NCBI RefSeq assembly: GCF_010389155.1
Contig: NC_057768.1
Location: 46,355,633 to 46,419,632, forward strand
Source: Erigeron canadensis
Taxonomy: Eukaryota > Streptophyta > Magnoliopsida > Asterales > Asteraceae
Direction of reading: 5' to 3'
DNA: 64,000 bases
In this document: positions 34,370-45,806 of the stretch, piece after piece
Layout: each line of letters opens with the position of its first letter
Position numbering within the stretch: the stretch's first letter is position 1
Translations under genes and position numbers: made by a program
Notes under the pieces: generated by a model
Databases searched by the model: none
What the model was told of the DNA's origin: nothing
What the model saw: only the letters and a program-made list of their open reading frames with translations

Positions 34370-35218
34370 AAACACCTTTTTGATTGCCATATGGTCTGCT
34401 TTGATTTTATTTTGGAGCCGAATAAGTTGTTGGTGCTTACATATAGTGTGCTAGACGTTTTCTGATGTAACTAAAGTTGTTTACTGGCGTGTATCCTTTT
34501 TGTTGATAATGCATAAGTTTTATACATGAATCAAATAGAAAATGTTGTGTACGTGTTTTTTTTTTCTTGGTTGCGTGTTTCCCAATGATTCAAAAACATA
34601 TGGAAGTCGCCTTAAAAATAATATTTGGTAGTATCGGCCAATCTTACTTTATTAGCGACTTACCTTGAGCTACTAGTGAATCTCAGCTAATGGAGAGTGT
34701 GAAACTGACAAGTGAGTGCATCAAACTTTAGCTATAATATATATGTATAGCCCTGGGCTTCACTTTCTTGCATTAGCTATGCTAAATTGTTTCAAATCCA
34801 TAAAATTTGCTAACAAATTTTAGAAAAGGAAAGAAATACAAATTCAAACTTTTTTAGGTGAACAGGAAGAAAAGGGTTAATAGACGGTCACAAGAGAAAT
34901 CAATTCCCTTTATATTTGTTTTGCCATGATTATTCACAAAAGTCAAGGACATGATTTCAGCCAAGATGGTTTGTATTTAAAGAACCCAGTCTTTAGCCAT
35001 GACTATGTACAACTTTCACGAATAAAAAGTAAACAAAAAGGTTTTGATTTTGGACACGCAGACAAACAATGTTAAAATAACCCTCTTTCTTAATAAAAAA
35101 TTACTTCGTAATAGAGTATTCAGGTTTATTGTAAAGTCCAAAAGTAAAAGCCCAACATATATAGAAAGAGGTTCTGCTGCTGACAGATTAGACCCCAAAA
35201 AAATAAAGAACGAATAGA
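34370..35218. other. 3' flank of MOB1 and intergenic stretch
   Basis: Likely MOB1 3' UTR to about 34.55 kb. No other gene is supported before the F-box pseudogene. Confidence 0.5.
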
Positions 35219-36330
35219 TTAAGCAGCTTACCAGATGATCTCATCCATAAAATCCTCTCTTTTGTTAGCATCCAGGATACTGTCCAAACCATGGTTTTGT
35301 CATCTAGGTATAGATTTATCGATCTGGACTGCTATGCCTTGCCTCAATTTCTCGACTCTGGAATGTTTTAGAATACGCGCCGGGGAAGTTTGTTAGACAG
35401 TGTAAGAGAGATTAATGACAAAGGATAAAATAGCAAAGTGGAAGGGTAATGGATGTATGCAGTGTGTTCTTTGTAAAACTGGAACTGAAAATCATCATCA
35501 TTTATTCTTCAATTGCAAATATACCTAAGATATTTGGGCTAAGCTTGGAAGTCTAAGGTGGGGAATGAGAGATCAGTATACTGTAAAGGAAGTAATGCAT
35601 GATACGGTGAGATTAAAAGGCAAGAGTAAAATTGGGGATGTGGTTAACAAGCCTTATTAGCTGCTGCTGTGTACTTTATATGACAAGAGAGAAATTTTAG
35701 AATTTTTCAAGATAAAGAAAGGAGTGAGGAGATGGTGTGTAATATCATAAAGGAAAGTGTAAAAAGCAAGCTCCTTTCTATCAGAGTTAGAAATACCAAG
35801 AATGTGATAAAAATAGGTGCTCTTTGGAAGCTGAAATGGGCTAATTGCATGTTTGTGGCTGATTGATGGCTTGCTGCTGATTGGTTCTGGTATAGCTCAA
35901 AGTGTGCTTGCGAATTGGAATAGTGAGTTGTGAAAGATGAAACTACTTGGTCCTCTTCTAGCACATTTTGGGTGAGTGATTGGTTAAGAAGATGATATTG
36001 ATTGAGGAGCCTGCTTGTGTGAGTATGTACAGGTTGTGAATTGTATAGAGGTTCTATTTGGTTTGTATAGTTGCTGAATAGTTTTGTATGTTTGATTGTA
36101 TTGTCTTGGTTTTGACCAAGGTTTTGACTTTATTGTAAATATTCTGAATATCAATATATTTCATAAGTTTAATTAAAAAAAAGTTTGTTAGACAGTTTCT
36201 CAAGCGCCGAGATAGTCGAACAGACGTGTCTTCTCTGAAACTCACTTTTCGTATCTGTAGAAAGGATAAAGAAGCATATGTCAGAAACCTTATTGATGCA
36301 TTCTGTCACAACATCCATGGTATTCCATTT
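35219..36330 (+). pseudogene. F-box/FBD-type gene fragment, split by a LINE
   Basis: The left part (35219-35401) encodes an F-box, LSSLPDDLIHKILSFVSIQD and then SSRYRFI, followed by LDCYALPQFLDSGMF and an in-frame stop. After the LINE, the right part (36181-36320) reads KFVRQFLKRRDSRTDVSSL and LKLTFR, matching the segment after the F-box in FBD/LRR F-box proteins (substrate receptors of SCF ubiquitin ligases). There is no in-frame ATG at the expected start, the LRR and FBD parts are absent, and a stop breaks the frame, so this is a dead fragment. Removing the insertion would rejoin the frame at the duplicated site. Confidence 0.75.
35402..36180 (+). mobile_element. 5'-truncated LINE with zf-RVT remnant
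   Basis: Flanked by a perfect 16-base duplication AAGTTTGTTAGACAGT (35386-35401 and 36181-36196) and ending in a poly(A) tail. The 5' part encodes a broken reverse-transcriptase zinc-binding domain: CMQCVLCKTGTENHHHLFF, then NCKYT, a stop, and IWAKLGSLRWG. Several stops follow, so it is inactive. The 779-bp length shows strong 5' truncation. Confidence 0.85.
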
Positions 36331-37821
36331 TTTTTAGTTTTGCCAAATTTGAGTCAGCTATGGTAAATTTGGAATTAAGTATTTCCTATTCAACATCTTA
36401 CTGATCTTGAGTTCTACTTACCTAAAGTTTATATATTGACATCTCGTAGCCGTTTGTTTTGATGAATCGATATATGTATCCTATACAAGGGCGGTTCTTT
36501 ATAGGGGCCCGTGGGGGACCCAGGCCACCACCATTTTTTCGATTAGTAATGCTAATATACCCGTATTTCGTTCGAAAAAATTTATGTATATTAGTCGGCC
36601 CCCAGTTATAAATATGTGGTGTGTATGATAGCCAAATTTTGGTATAAATACCAAGTGGACTAGTTATAAAATTGTTAAAAGTCGTTGGTTGTCTATGTTG
36701 TCCATTTCAGCTATTTGACCCATTTGGTTGTTTGTGTAAAAATGAGAAAATGGTTCATTGGAAGGATTGAATATGTTTGTTAGAAGAAATTTGCGGATTT
36801 AGGTCTATTTAGAGTAATATTAGCTTCAGGTAAATAAGTTGAGTTTCAAAAGTTGAAGAAACGGGTCGGCTGGCAACTTGGGTAAAAATGCAGAATTGGG
36901 CTTGGGGCAGTTTTTGAAGCAATGTACCTCTTTGTATATATTGGTTTTATAAAAACTAAAATAAGGTATTTAAAGTATGGGTGTAGTTCTTTCAAATGGT
37001 ATAAGATTTTTAGGGAACGGATGTGTCTAGGTGGTACAATTACGGGTCACAAAACAGCCCCGTGAGTGCTGTTTGCTGATATCCTACAGCAAGAAATGGC
37101 TTTTGGCTGTTTTTGAGAGGTTAACACTTTCCGTGTATTATGTTTTAGAGAAAAATGAAAGTACATATTGAAAGTATGTTCTTAAATCTTTGTAAGTTGT
37201 AACGGTCTATTTCATGTTTGTTTTAGAAAGGTTTTGAGTATCCAAAACAGGTGTCCAGGGCGGATGTAATATGCTTCTGCAAGACTTAATAGAGATCTGA
37301 GAAGTGAATTAGATTTGTTGTTGCTGTATCACTGATGTATTACTTGGGGATGTCCAAGTTTATGTCTATGACTTGTACATATTTTTTGTTAATTAATACA
37401 ACATCATCGTTTGCTAAAAAAAATATTACAACGAGGCATACATGTTTTGTATTCATCCGAATGCAAGTTTGAAGTATATATGATACTTGAGTTGTTTAGT
37501 TTTTTGAAAAAAAATAACACTACAGGCGTAAATAGACCATCCCAAGATGTTTACTTAATGAGATTCGAACTTGGGTCTCTTCAGAGACCATTAGGATGTC
37601 TTAAAACTAAACCACATTAGAGATGGTTAGTTGGAACCAGGAGAAGTTGCACAGCTCTAATGCACTACCGGTTCATTAAATCAATTTAAAATTTCAACAA
37701 GAAAAGTTACTGAAAAATACAAAATGAGAAATTCAAATCAAATAAAGATCTTACGCAAGTACTCTGCTACTTCAAAAAAATAAAAATCTAAACTTTACAA
37801 CAAAACCTTTTATAACTGCAC
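36331..37821. other. Intergenic stretch
   Basis: No supported gene. A GC-rich patch at 36487-36540 (GGGCGGTTC, GGGGGACCCAGGCC) looks like the end of a transposon, but a partner end was not found. Confidence 0.45.
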
Positions 37822-39035
37822 TTAGAATCCATCAAGTGGTTTCTGCTGAACCATTCCATACTTGCCCTTTCTGGATTGTTGATCTGCACAAATATAAGCC
37901 CCCACAACACCAATAAAAACCAAGAAAACAAGCCCAAACATTTGTACATTAGCTAACAACTGTCCATGAACCTCGTGTTCATGAGAAGAACACGTAATTT
38001 CATCCGCTTCAAATTTACAGCCAGTTGGCATAGAGGGCCCATAGAGGCTGAACGCAGTTTGATAGAACCATAGACCTTGAAGGGCCATAGCAACACCACT
38101 GCACAAATCAGCTGGGAAACTTGTGGGCATTATAGCCCCGACTACTACGGATAATATGCAAAGAGCTACCAGTAAAACAAGAAGAAGATGGTAATGACCC
38201 TCTAGCCCTTGGTGTGTTGTTGAATGGAAATAGAATAAGAGGTACTCTGCACAGAATGCTGCTGCTGATAATAAGCATAGGGCGCCTTCGGGTAAGGGGA
38301 GGAAGCTGAAGATTGACCCAACAAAAAGTCAAAGATAAGAACTCGACATAGAAATTCAGACATTGCTATAGTAGATTGAGTTCTAAGTTACTCTAATAGA
38401 CTTATATACAGAGAAGTTATACACAAGTTTGTCAAACTGGTAGGGAGTGCATCACTTTCTTGCCCCCATCTATGCTAAATTGTTTCAATTTTATAAACTT
38501 GCTAGTAAGATACTTCAAACTATATTTATAGGGAAAGTAAAAAATATACAAATATGTTGTAACAAAAATAGAACATGGCAATTGATAAGCCACAACCAAA
38601 AAGGTGGCATAGTGGTCAAACGTCCTAATGTCTCTCCTTAGGTTAATAGGACCGAAAAGGTTCATAAAAAAGTCAACAGAAAACTGACCTGGTTTTTTCA
38701 GAGAGCACAGCAATGATACTGAAAAGAAAGAACATCAACAACATTCCAACATGTTCAAATTCATTCATATGATATGTTTTCAAGGGGTCATTAACAAAGA
38801 ACTTAATGTAAATCGAATCCAAAAGCTCTACACACATATCAAAAAAAGTTCCACAAACAATAACATAAAGCTCCAAATACTTCAATTTCCCATTAAAACC
38901 TGGAACCGGGTTCCAAACTTTAACACGGAATGTGTTCGGGTTTGTTGCATAGCGAACCATGGTGCACCATATATGCCATACCCCGACTACAAGAAACAGT
39001 GTCCCTGGAATAACATGTCCCACAAAAGATCCCAT
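37822..39035 (-). CDS. DUF716 / TMEM45-like membrane protein, copy A
   Basis: Two exons on the minus strand, 39035-38689 and 38305-37822 (GT-AG intron, phases match), giving 276 residues. The family is DUF716 (TMEM45-like), a multi-span membrane protein group whose plant members have been linked to virus response. The biochemical role is unknown. The sequence starts [21 protein letters not shown] and has repeated hydrophobic segments, the EFEHVGMLLMF and [11 protein letters not shown] motifs, the histidine-containing [18 protein letters not shown] stretch typical of the family, and a SFPADLCSG...[11 protein letters not shown] segment. The last hydrophobic stretch precedes a basic tail ending KPLDGF. 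It has a paralogue in the same orientation at 44110-45806 with the same exon 1 length (347 nt) and intron position. Confidence 0.9.
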
Positions 39036-39055
39036 ATCTACAAAATTCTGTACAA

Positions 39056-39250
39056 GTATAAATTTTGGCCTTCTTCAAATCAAGATTTGAGAAAATGGGC
39101 ATCAAAGATAATTAATTTTTATCAAAAAAAGACTGGGATCGGGACAGTGAGAGAAAAAAGAAATATAAAGCGACAAACTTTTATCAATCATGAATGGCTA
39201 TGGCCTATGGTTACATCGGACTTAACATTTCACTATATGTGGTCCCACGG
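39056..39250 (-). promoter_or_regulatory. Conserved upstream block shared with DUF716 copy B
   Basis: Segments such as TCAAATCAAGATT, GGGATCGGG, GTGACAAA/GCGACAAA and GGCTATGGTTACATCG recur in the same order at about 46630-46845 upstream of copy B. This marks the extent of the tandem duplication and may be leader or promoter sequence. Confidence 0.6.
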
Positions 39251-39956
39251 CCTCTAAAATAAATTTTTTAAATAAACGAGCATCTTATCCGCGCATTGCG
39301 GCGGATACCATAGACATGACATATCAAGTCATGACTTTTTTCTTGCCCGGTACTCGTATTTATTAGGAGAATGAGATATTTATTGAGAGATGAAGGATAA
39401 CTATGAGAAAAGAAGTAAAGGTAAAAAAGTAAAATTGCATGTCCTAAATATGTAAATTTTTTCAACACCCCATATAATTTTTAATAAAGAGTATAGATAA
39501 AAAATTGTCATTTCATGAAACTATGAAGGATATGAATGAGACATGTATCAAAAATTACAGAAGTTATTAGAGTAAAATATTGAACTACGATATGCATATC
39601 TTGTTTTCTTATCTTTATGTTTTCTGTGAAAAAAATTTATTTTTATAAAACATTATTGATTTTAAAACCATTTAAGTTTCTATTTTTTATAAGAGAAAAG
39701 TGAGTATGAAGCTGTTATGCACTCATTTGGGTAAAAAAAACCCTCACATACCAATATTTTAATATTTTGAATAAATGTTTGTCTTCTATGATTTTTATGA
39801 TTAAAAAAAAATATATGAGAGGTTTTTCATCCAACTTAAGTGCCTAACAGCCTCATATTCCCTTCCCCTTTTTATAATGCATGAAAGATTGCACCTTTCG
39901 TATTGAAGGTTGCAACTCTTTACTAAAAAAAAGTTGGAGAAGTTTAACATGAAATA
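39251..39956. other. Intergenic stretch
   Basis: AT-rich with no supported gene. A GC-rich hairpin near 39287-39305 is discussed among the rejected items. Confidence 0.4.
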
Positions 39957-41594
39957 CAAACCATCAGTGGCGGATTCAACTTAGTAGAGACGGGGGATGA
40001 TGAACCCAGCCCACTTAGTGCAATACTAATAATTTTTAGACATTATTCGGTCAGGATGAATTTAAGATAGTTAAAAGACCCCAACCCAAAAAGTTTAATG
40101 AACCTAACACATCAGCCCAAAAATTAAAATGAACTCTACACTTTAGGGGGGGAAAATATCATATGATTAATCAAAATCATGGGGGTATTTTTAAATAGAT
40201 ATTATGAGTTTACCGATTAAACAAAAACTTGCGTTCATACTTTGCGCTTAGCTTTTGATGGAAGCATCTAAAAAGCAAGTAGATTATCCCCAATTTTACT
40301 TGGTAGTAGATTATAATTATATAAATGTTATTATTATGAACCTTTTTATCATGATTTATGAACATTGTAATAAGGAGAATTCAACAAAAACTTGTTTATA
40401 TTTTGGGATTTCGTATAAATTTTCAAATTTCAATTGTGAATTTTTTTAATATTCAACTCATGTAGGTGATATATTCTTGAACACATGTTTTAATTTGTGC
40501 GGTAGAAAAAAGAAAATTCGGCCAATCTTACGAATGAATAAGTCATTAAATACTTTCAAAAGACGACTCCCCGCAAAAGACTATTCTAATTTGTAATTTG
40601 GTTCTTTTAGTTTAAAGAAATTTACTTTTGCTAGTGGTTTTTATGTTGATTTTATGCTAATTTTTTCCTTTTTCTAGGTAGTATTTTGATGTTGTTTGTA
40701 TTGTAACACCCCAATATTTTAAGGTAATATAATATTAACCCTTTTCATAGTTTTGACATTAAATTAATTTCCTAATATTTTGTTTTGAGTTAAGGGGTTA
40801 ATTTAGTTGAAACTTTAGAGGCTAGCGGTTATTTTAGCCACAAAAAATTCAAATGGGACGTGGCTATCAGGCATGAAGCCAGCCACACATTCCACTTCTT
40901 CTCCTATTTCAACTCCTTCCACTACTACTCTTCTATGTTCTTCTTGAATCTTCAATTCCGTTTCAATCCATGCAATAGAAACAACATCAAAGAACTGAAA
41001 TTTTAGAACAATAACAATAATCACCACAATTGAATAAGAAATTTAAATTGGGGATTGTGAAGGTAGTGGTGGTGGCCGAAATTTCCTAGGAAGAAAAGAG
41101 GAAGAATTGTGAATTTGAGAACCCTAATCCTTGTCTTCCACCTTGAGGTATTGATTTCTCAAAACCCTAGCTCCATTTGTTATTGAAATTAGGGTTTTTA
41201 GCATTACAATTGGGGGTTTTTGTTATTGGAGATTTTCAAGTGAAACCCTAACTAAATGTGTTTGATAAATGATAACTTGATTGAAAGAATTGAAGTTAAT
41301 GAAAATTCCCCTTGAGAAGAATATCATAGCTTGTGGTGTTTGGCTAGAAATTATGAAAGAAAGCTCTTTTATGAGAATTTGAATTGTTGGAAAATGTTGA
41401 GTAGCCAAACACCATAGTGTTAGAATTGATGAATGCAAGTAGATTCATGTGAGGTATTTGAGTCATGGAGCTCATAGATGTTATATGTTTATTCTTGTAT
41501 AGGTGTTGAAGATTGAATTGTGAATTGTAGCCTTTTTGTGTCAAGTAGCCAAATTGAGGTGAGTGTATATGCATATAATCATGTTCTTGTTAAT

Positions 41595-41825
41595 AGAGGT
41601 CATAGGTGGGTAAATTCCTATGACCCAAATGATTGTTGAATGAATAAGCTAGTAGGTGGGTAAATTCCTACTAGCAAGACTTGAATTATGAATATGTGAG
41701 CTAGTAGGTGTGTAAATTCCTACTAGCCAAATTATATGTATAAGAACTAGTAGGTGGGTAAATTCCTACTAGTCATGTTGTATGTAAGAGCTAGTAGGTG
41801 GGTAAATTCCTACTAGCCAAAATAT
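41595..41825 (+). repeat. Five-copy tandem repeat inside the solo LTR
   Basis: Units of about 45-50 bp with the core TAGGTGGGTAAATTCCTA, most written as a short inverted repeat CTAGTAGG...CCTACTAG. They occur near 41602, 41652, 41703, 41752 and 41793. Confidence 0.85.
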
Positions 41826-42435
41826 CCATGGCCATGTTGAAAATGTATGTGTGATGTTTGCTATGAATGATATGGCTAGCTTGCTAGGCATTATGTGGTG
41901 CTTGATGCACAAAGTTGAAAATGACATGATTATGATCATATGTATATATATTCACTAAGCATTGCTTACGTTTTAGCTGTTTAACTCTCTTATAGGAGTT
42001 GGTAGTAGCAAAGGTAAAGAAGTGATCGAGTGAAGTTAGAATTTGGAAGCTCTTGCCATTTGGAAGGTTGGCATTTTGGATAATTTGGGTAGATGATCCC
42101 TTTTGGCACCCATTGGCTTTTGATACATGTCCTTTGGTCAAATTATTTTGGATGAACTTCTGAAAAGTTGTAGTTGCGTTGGAAACTTTAGTAATGGTAG
42201 AATTTGTAACTAACTTGACAATTACCCAAGTAGGGTTATTGACCCGCTTGTGGACCTTTGTAGTCAAAAGTCTTGTAAAAAGGAATGATTTCGATGTATG
42301 GGAGATTTATATGCTCTAAAGGTCATGTTTTTGGTATTTGGAATTGTTGAAGTTGAAATGGTGTTTTGGTTTAACAAGATGAGTCAAGTGCAGGGAAAAC
42401 CTGGTTTTGAATAAAAGTTTGCTGCAGGTAGTTCC

Positions 42436-42562
42436 CACTGAGTCACAGTGGGAGGTGTCCTAACCCCACTGAGTCGCAGTGGGAGGTTTTTCGCTCGCAG
42501 ATCAGAGATTTCCCACTGAGTCGCAGTGGGAGGTGTCCTAACCCCACTGAGTCGCAGTGGGG
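42436..42562 (+). repeat. Four hairpin motifs in a duplicated block inside the solo LTR
   Basis: CCCACTGAGTCRCAGTGGG (7-bp stem, 5-base loop) appears four times, alternating with GGTGTCCTAAC spacers and forming a block of about 75 bp duplicated once. Confidence 0.85.
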
Positions 42563-42656
42563 GTAAAAAAAAAATTATTCGATTTTGTTTAAAAAGGTTT
42601 GGGTTCTTACATGTATGTTGATTTAATTGATGTTTTTAATACAGTTAATAGCTATT

Positions 42657-42940
42657 TTTTATTTTTAACAGCAGTGGTGATTGAACTCAGCGGCATGCCT
42701 CTTCATCGTCCGGTAGAGATTGACCACGTCACCAACACAGTCAATCCGAGGGCATGACTCGTGGTGGAAGTCCCACTACTGTTCTTGGAGAAACCAGCTA
42801 AATGCTAGAGAAAACCCCCATGCCCCACCACATTGGCAAGGACTTCCCAATATGTCTTTCATAGGTTTTGAACCTGTGACCAACACTTGCTGAAAGACAT
42901 AAGGGGCACTAAATGTCCAGTTGGGCTAAATCCCAAGGAC
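42657..42940 (-). mobile_element. tRNA-derived SINE with a 19-bp target duplication
   Basis: Perfect duplication AATACAGTTAATAGCTATT on both sides (42638-42656, 42941-42959). On the minus strand the body starts GTCCTTGGGATTTAGCCC (A-box region, TTTAGCCCAACTGG), has a B box GGTTCAAAACC near 42870 and ends in an A-rich tail. It is 284 bp long. Confidence 0.9.
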
Positions 42941-43102
42941 AATACAGTTAATAGCTATTGAAAGGCTATATTGTTGGAGATTGGGTGCCAAAAGTTGTTG
43001 ATATTAAAGCTTGTTAACACCTTATTTCGCTGTAATTATCGCTAGTTTAAGATTAAAAAAAAAAATTACCCCCACCACCCTAATTTTTTGGATCCACCAC
43101 TG

Positions 43103-43165
43103 CAACCCATGGTGCACCATATACGTAGTAACCCAACTAAAAGAAACCAACGAAATGTCCCTTTT
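43103..43165 (-). pseudogene. Remnant of DUF716 exon 1
   Basis: The string CCATGGTGCACCATATACG, followed by AGTAACCCAACTAAAAGAAACC, aligns in the antisense direction with exon 1 of the two DUF716 copies (their TGGCATATATGG...GGTTCGC region, encoding VWHIWCTMVRYA). Only about 60 bases are recognisable. The hAT-like element ends directly at this match. Confidence 0.55.
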
Positions 43166-43170
43166 TTGTT

Positions 43171-44109
43171 TGCTATTTGATAATTTAATCCTTTAGAAAA
43201 ACGAAATGAAAAGAAGTTCCTTTCTTGTAAGTTTTGTTGAGATAATTGCTTAATTTTTATTAAGATTAATCTAACTTAAGCTGGTTTGTGTATTTATATA
43301 TCTAGATTGCATGGAATTAACTTGAAGCTGCTGGTTATGAGATACAAGGATCGTTTGTGAAAGCTGCTTGAAGATATAGGGCATGTCTACTACAGAGACC
43401 GTAACTTTGAAGTGAGAGGACTAAATGATGTCAAAAGCCAAAGATAGAGGTGCTTATTGTACTTGGCTGCTCTATATAAACACAGCTTTGTCAGACCTAG
43501 GGATTTTATGTTCATTCCCTTGGCCGTTTTCTTATTGTTACCGTTGTGTCTCTTTCCAAATAATTTCAATGTAATCGTTTATGGCTATTAGGGTTTGTTT
43601 ATCAAAACTTCTTGTATTAAAACCTTTTTATTTTAAGTAAGTAATCATATGGCTTTTTCACTATATTGTGTTCTAATAGTAGAATCATCTCGTATTATCC
43701 TTAGATTTATATAAGTTTTAAATAATGTTACAAATTTAAGCGTAAAGATTGAAGTTTGCCCTTTGATCTATTTGTGAGGACAAAAAATATATGTTTGGTC
43801 AAGCTTCTGCTGGATTGGTTTGTTAAATTTACAAACCATGCTGACTTGCTTGGACCCGGTGTTTAGCATCAGAACCTAATCATTCACACAGCACTTAATC
43901 AAAAACAAGAACATCCAAAATGATATCCGTGACTTTATTCAGTTCTAGTTCCAAATGCAGTACTAATTGATTAAATCGATTTAAAATTACATAGGAAAAA
44001 AAAATTACAGAAAATTAAAAAAATTGAAAAATTCAAATATACATCTCATCTTATGCAGATACTCTTCTACTTCAAAAAAGTCAAAACTTTGTGGGAAATT
44101 TTTTTTTTT
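43171..44109. other. Intergenic stretch between the hAT-like element and DUF716 copy B
   Basis: No supported gene. Similarity to the 3' flank of copy A appears near 43960-44010 (a shared TTAAATC.ATTTAAAATT motif), consistent with the tandem duplication. Confidence 0.4.
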
Positions 44110-45806
44110 TTATAACTGCACATGAAACCCGTCAAGAGGTTTCATCTGAAGCACTCCATACTTGTCCTTCCGGGACCGATGATCTGCAAAAATATAGGCC
44201 CCAACAATGCCAAATAGAACCATGAAAACAAGCCCAAACATCTGTACATTAGCGAGCAACTGTCCATGAACCTCATGTTCATGAGAAGAACACGTGACTT
44301 CATTTTCTTCAAGCTTACAACCAGCTGGCATCGAGGGCCCGTAGAGGGTGAAGGCGGTTTGATAGAACCATAGACCTTGAAGGGTAATGGCAACACCACT
44401 GCACAGATCAGCTGGGAAGCTTGTGGGCATTATGGCCCCAGCCACTATGGATAATATGCAAAGAGCTACCAGTAAAACAAGGAGAAGATGGTAATGGCCC
44501 TCTAGTCCTTGGTGTGTTGTTGAATGGAAATAGAATAAGAGGTACTCTGCACAGAATGCTGCTGCTGATATTAAGCACAGGGCACCTTCGGGTAAGGGAA
44601 GGAAGCTGAAGATTGACCAAACAAAAAGTCAAAAACAAAAAGTTTATAACGTAAAAATTCAGATATTGCTATGGTAAATTGAGTTCTATATCGCTCTTTA
44701 TAGATTTATATACAATCTTAGATTACTGGGCGTGTTTAACAAGAAAGTGCATCAAACTTCATCATTGCTACAGTCTTAAGTCTTAATAGTCCAGCTTTCA
44801 TATTCTTACCAACATAAATCATTTCAAAAACAGATACTCGTATTTGCTAAGAAAGATACAAATGTGTTTCTCATGTTCAGTACAAGCTCATCAAACTGCA
44901 ATTATATAGTAATACCACAGTAAATTACTTCCCTTCTTATTCGTTTTGGAACTTTTGGCTTAGCACCAATCCCCTTTTTTTTCATCTTTCATATACATGA
45001 CTTCTAACTCCAAAAGATGATTTATCCGCATATAATTACTCATAAAAACTGAAAATGCTCACGAAAATTCGGTACTATTCGGTACAAAACCGAAATACCG
45101 GTACCGTATCCATATAATCGGTACGGTATTCGGTTCTCATTTTGGGTCATTTTCGGTATCGGTATTACTCGGTACGGTTCCGGTACCGATCTCATCCCTC
45201 ATATAACATGATCATGAATTTATCAACCGAGAAACATGAGATAAGCATTTAGACGGTAGTGGGACCCACTTAAGATTCATGTATAATATCGACATGTTCC
45301 ATTAAGACACATATGATAAGCATTTGGAGTTTTGGACCTATTCCTAGTTCCATTTCAGCATAAAATTCTAGGGGATTCTAATGTATGCAAGAAAAAATAC
45401 TCTCAAACTATTTACAAATTGTGCCATCGAAAAGCAGAGACAAAGTAGAAAAAACTGACCTGGTCTTTTCAGAGAGCAAAGCAACGATACTAAACACGAA
45501 GAACATCAGAAGCATTCCACCATGTTCAAAATCATTCATATGATGTGGGTTCAAGACGCCATTAACAAAGAACTTAAGGTGTGTCGAATACAAAAGCTCT
45601 ATACACATATCAATAAAAGCTCCAACTGCTATAACATACAGCTCCAAATACTTCAATTTCCCATTAAAACCTGGAACCGGGTTCCAAACTTTAACACGAA
45701 ACGAGGTCGGGTCTGTTGCATAACGTACCACGGTACACCATATATGCCATACCCCAACCACAAGAAACAGGGTCCCTGGAACAACATGTCCCATAAAAGA
45801 TCCCAT
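44110..45806 (-). CDS. DUF716 / TMEM45-like membrane protein, copy B
   Basis: Two exons on the minus strand, 45806-45460 and 44605-44110, giving 280 residues ending LDGFHVQL. Paralogue of 37822-39035 with identical exon 1 length and intron position and strong similarity throughout ([57 protein letters not shown]). The intron is longer (854 versus 383 nt) and carries a GGTACCG-rich repeat. Both copies keep an intact frame, so both are probably functional. Function is known only at family level: a multi-span membrane protein of uncertain role. Confidence 0.9.
45060..45200. repeat. GGTACCG-rich repeat in the intron of DUF716 copy B
   Basis: Dense ATTCGGTA, CCGGTACCG and TCGGTACGG motifs, in the style of the subterminal repeats of the hAT-like MITEs elsewhere in the window. 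No clean ends or target duplication were found, so it is probably a decayed element. It is absent from the paralogous intron at 38306-38688. Confidence 0.6.

Larger units (their letters stand above)
40702..42611 (+). mobile_element. Solo LTR of a large LTR retrotransposon
   Basis: It starts TGTAACACCCC and ends GGTTCTTACA, the TG...CA form common in plant LTRs. A perfect 5-base duplication TGTAT flanks it (40697-40701, 42612-42616). It is 1910 bp long with no gag-pol, so it is a recombination product of a full element, probably Ty3/gypsy-like given its length and TGTAACACCCC start (inference). Open frames inside are not retroviral. Confidence 0.88.
39965..43102. mobile_element. hAT-like element carrying a nested solo LTR and SINE
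   Basis: The ends are CAGTGGCGGATTCAA and, inverted from the right, CAGTGGTGGATCCAA (13 of 15 match). They are flanked by CAAACCAT (39957-39964) and CAACCCAT (43103-43110), an 8-base duplication with one mismatch. Subtracting the solo LTR (40702-42611) and the SINE (42657-42940) with their duplications leaves a non-coding element of about 0.9 kb. The terminal match and duplication are seen directly; membership in hAT is inferred from duplication length. Confidence 0.68.

Noticed and set aside
36487..36620. Full transposon starting GGGCGGTTC
   Set aside because: No inverted partner or flanking duplication could be found within the next kilobases.
39270..39312. Helitron-like hairpin TCCGCGCATTGCGGCGGA
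   Set aside because: The following bases end CATAG rather than CTRR in the right context and no matching 5' end was found; at best a decayed terminus.
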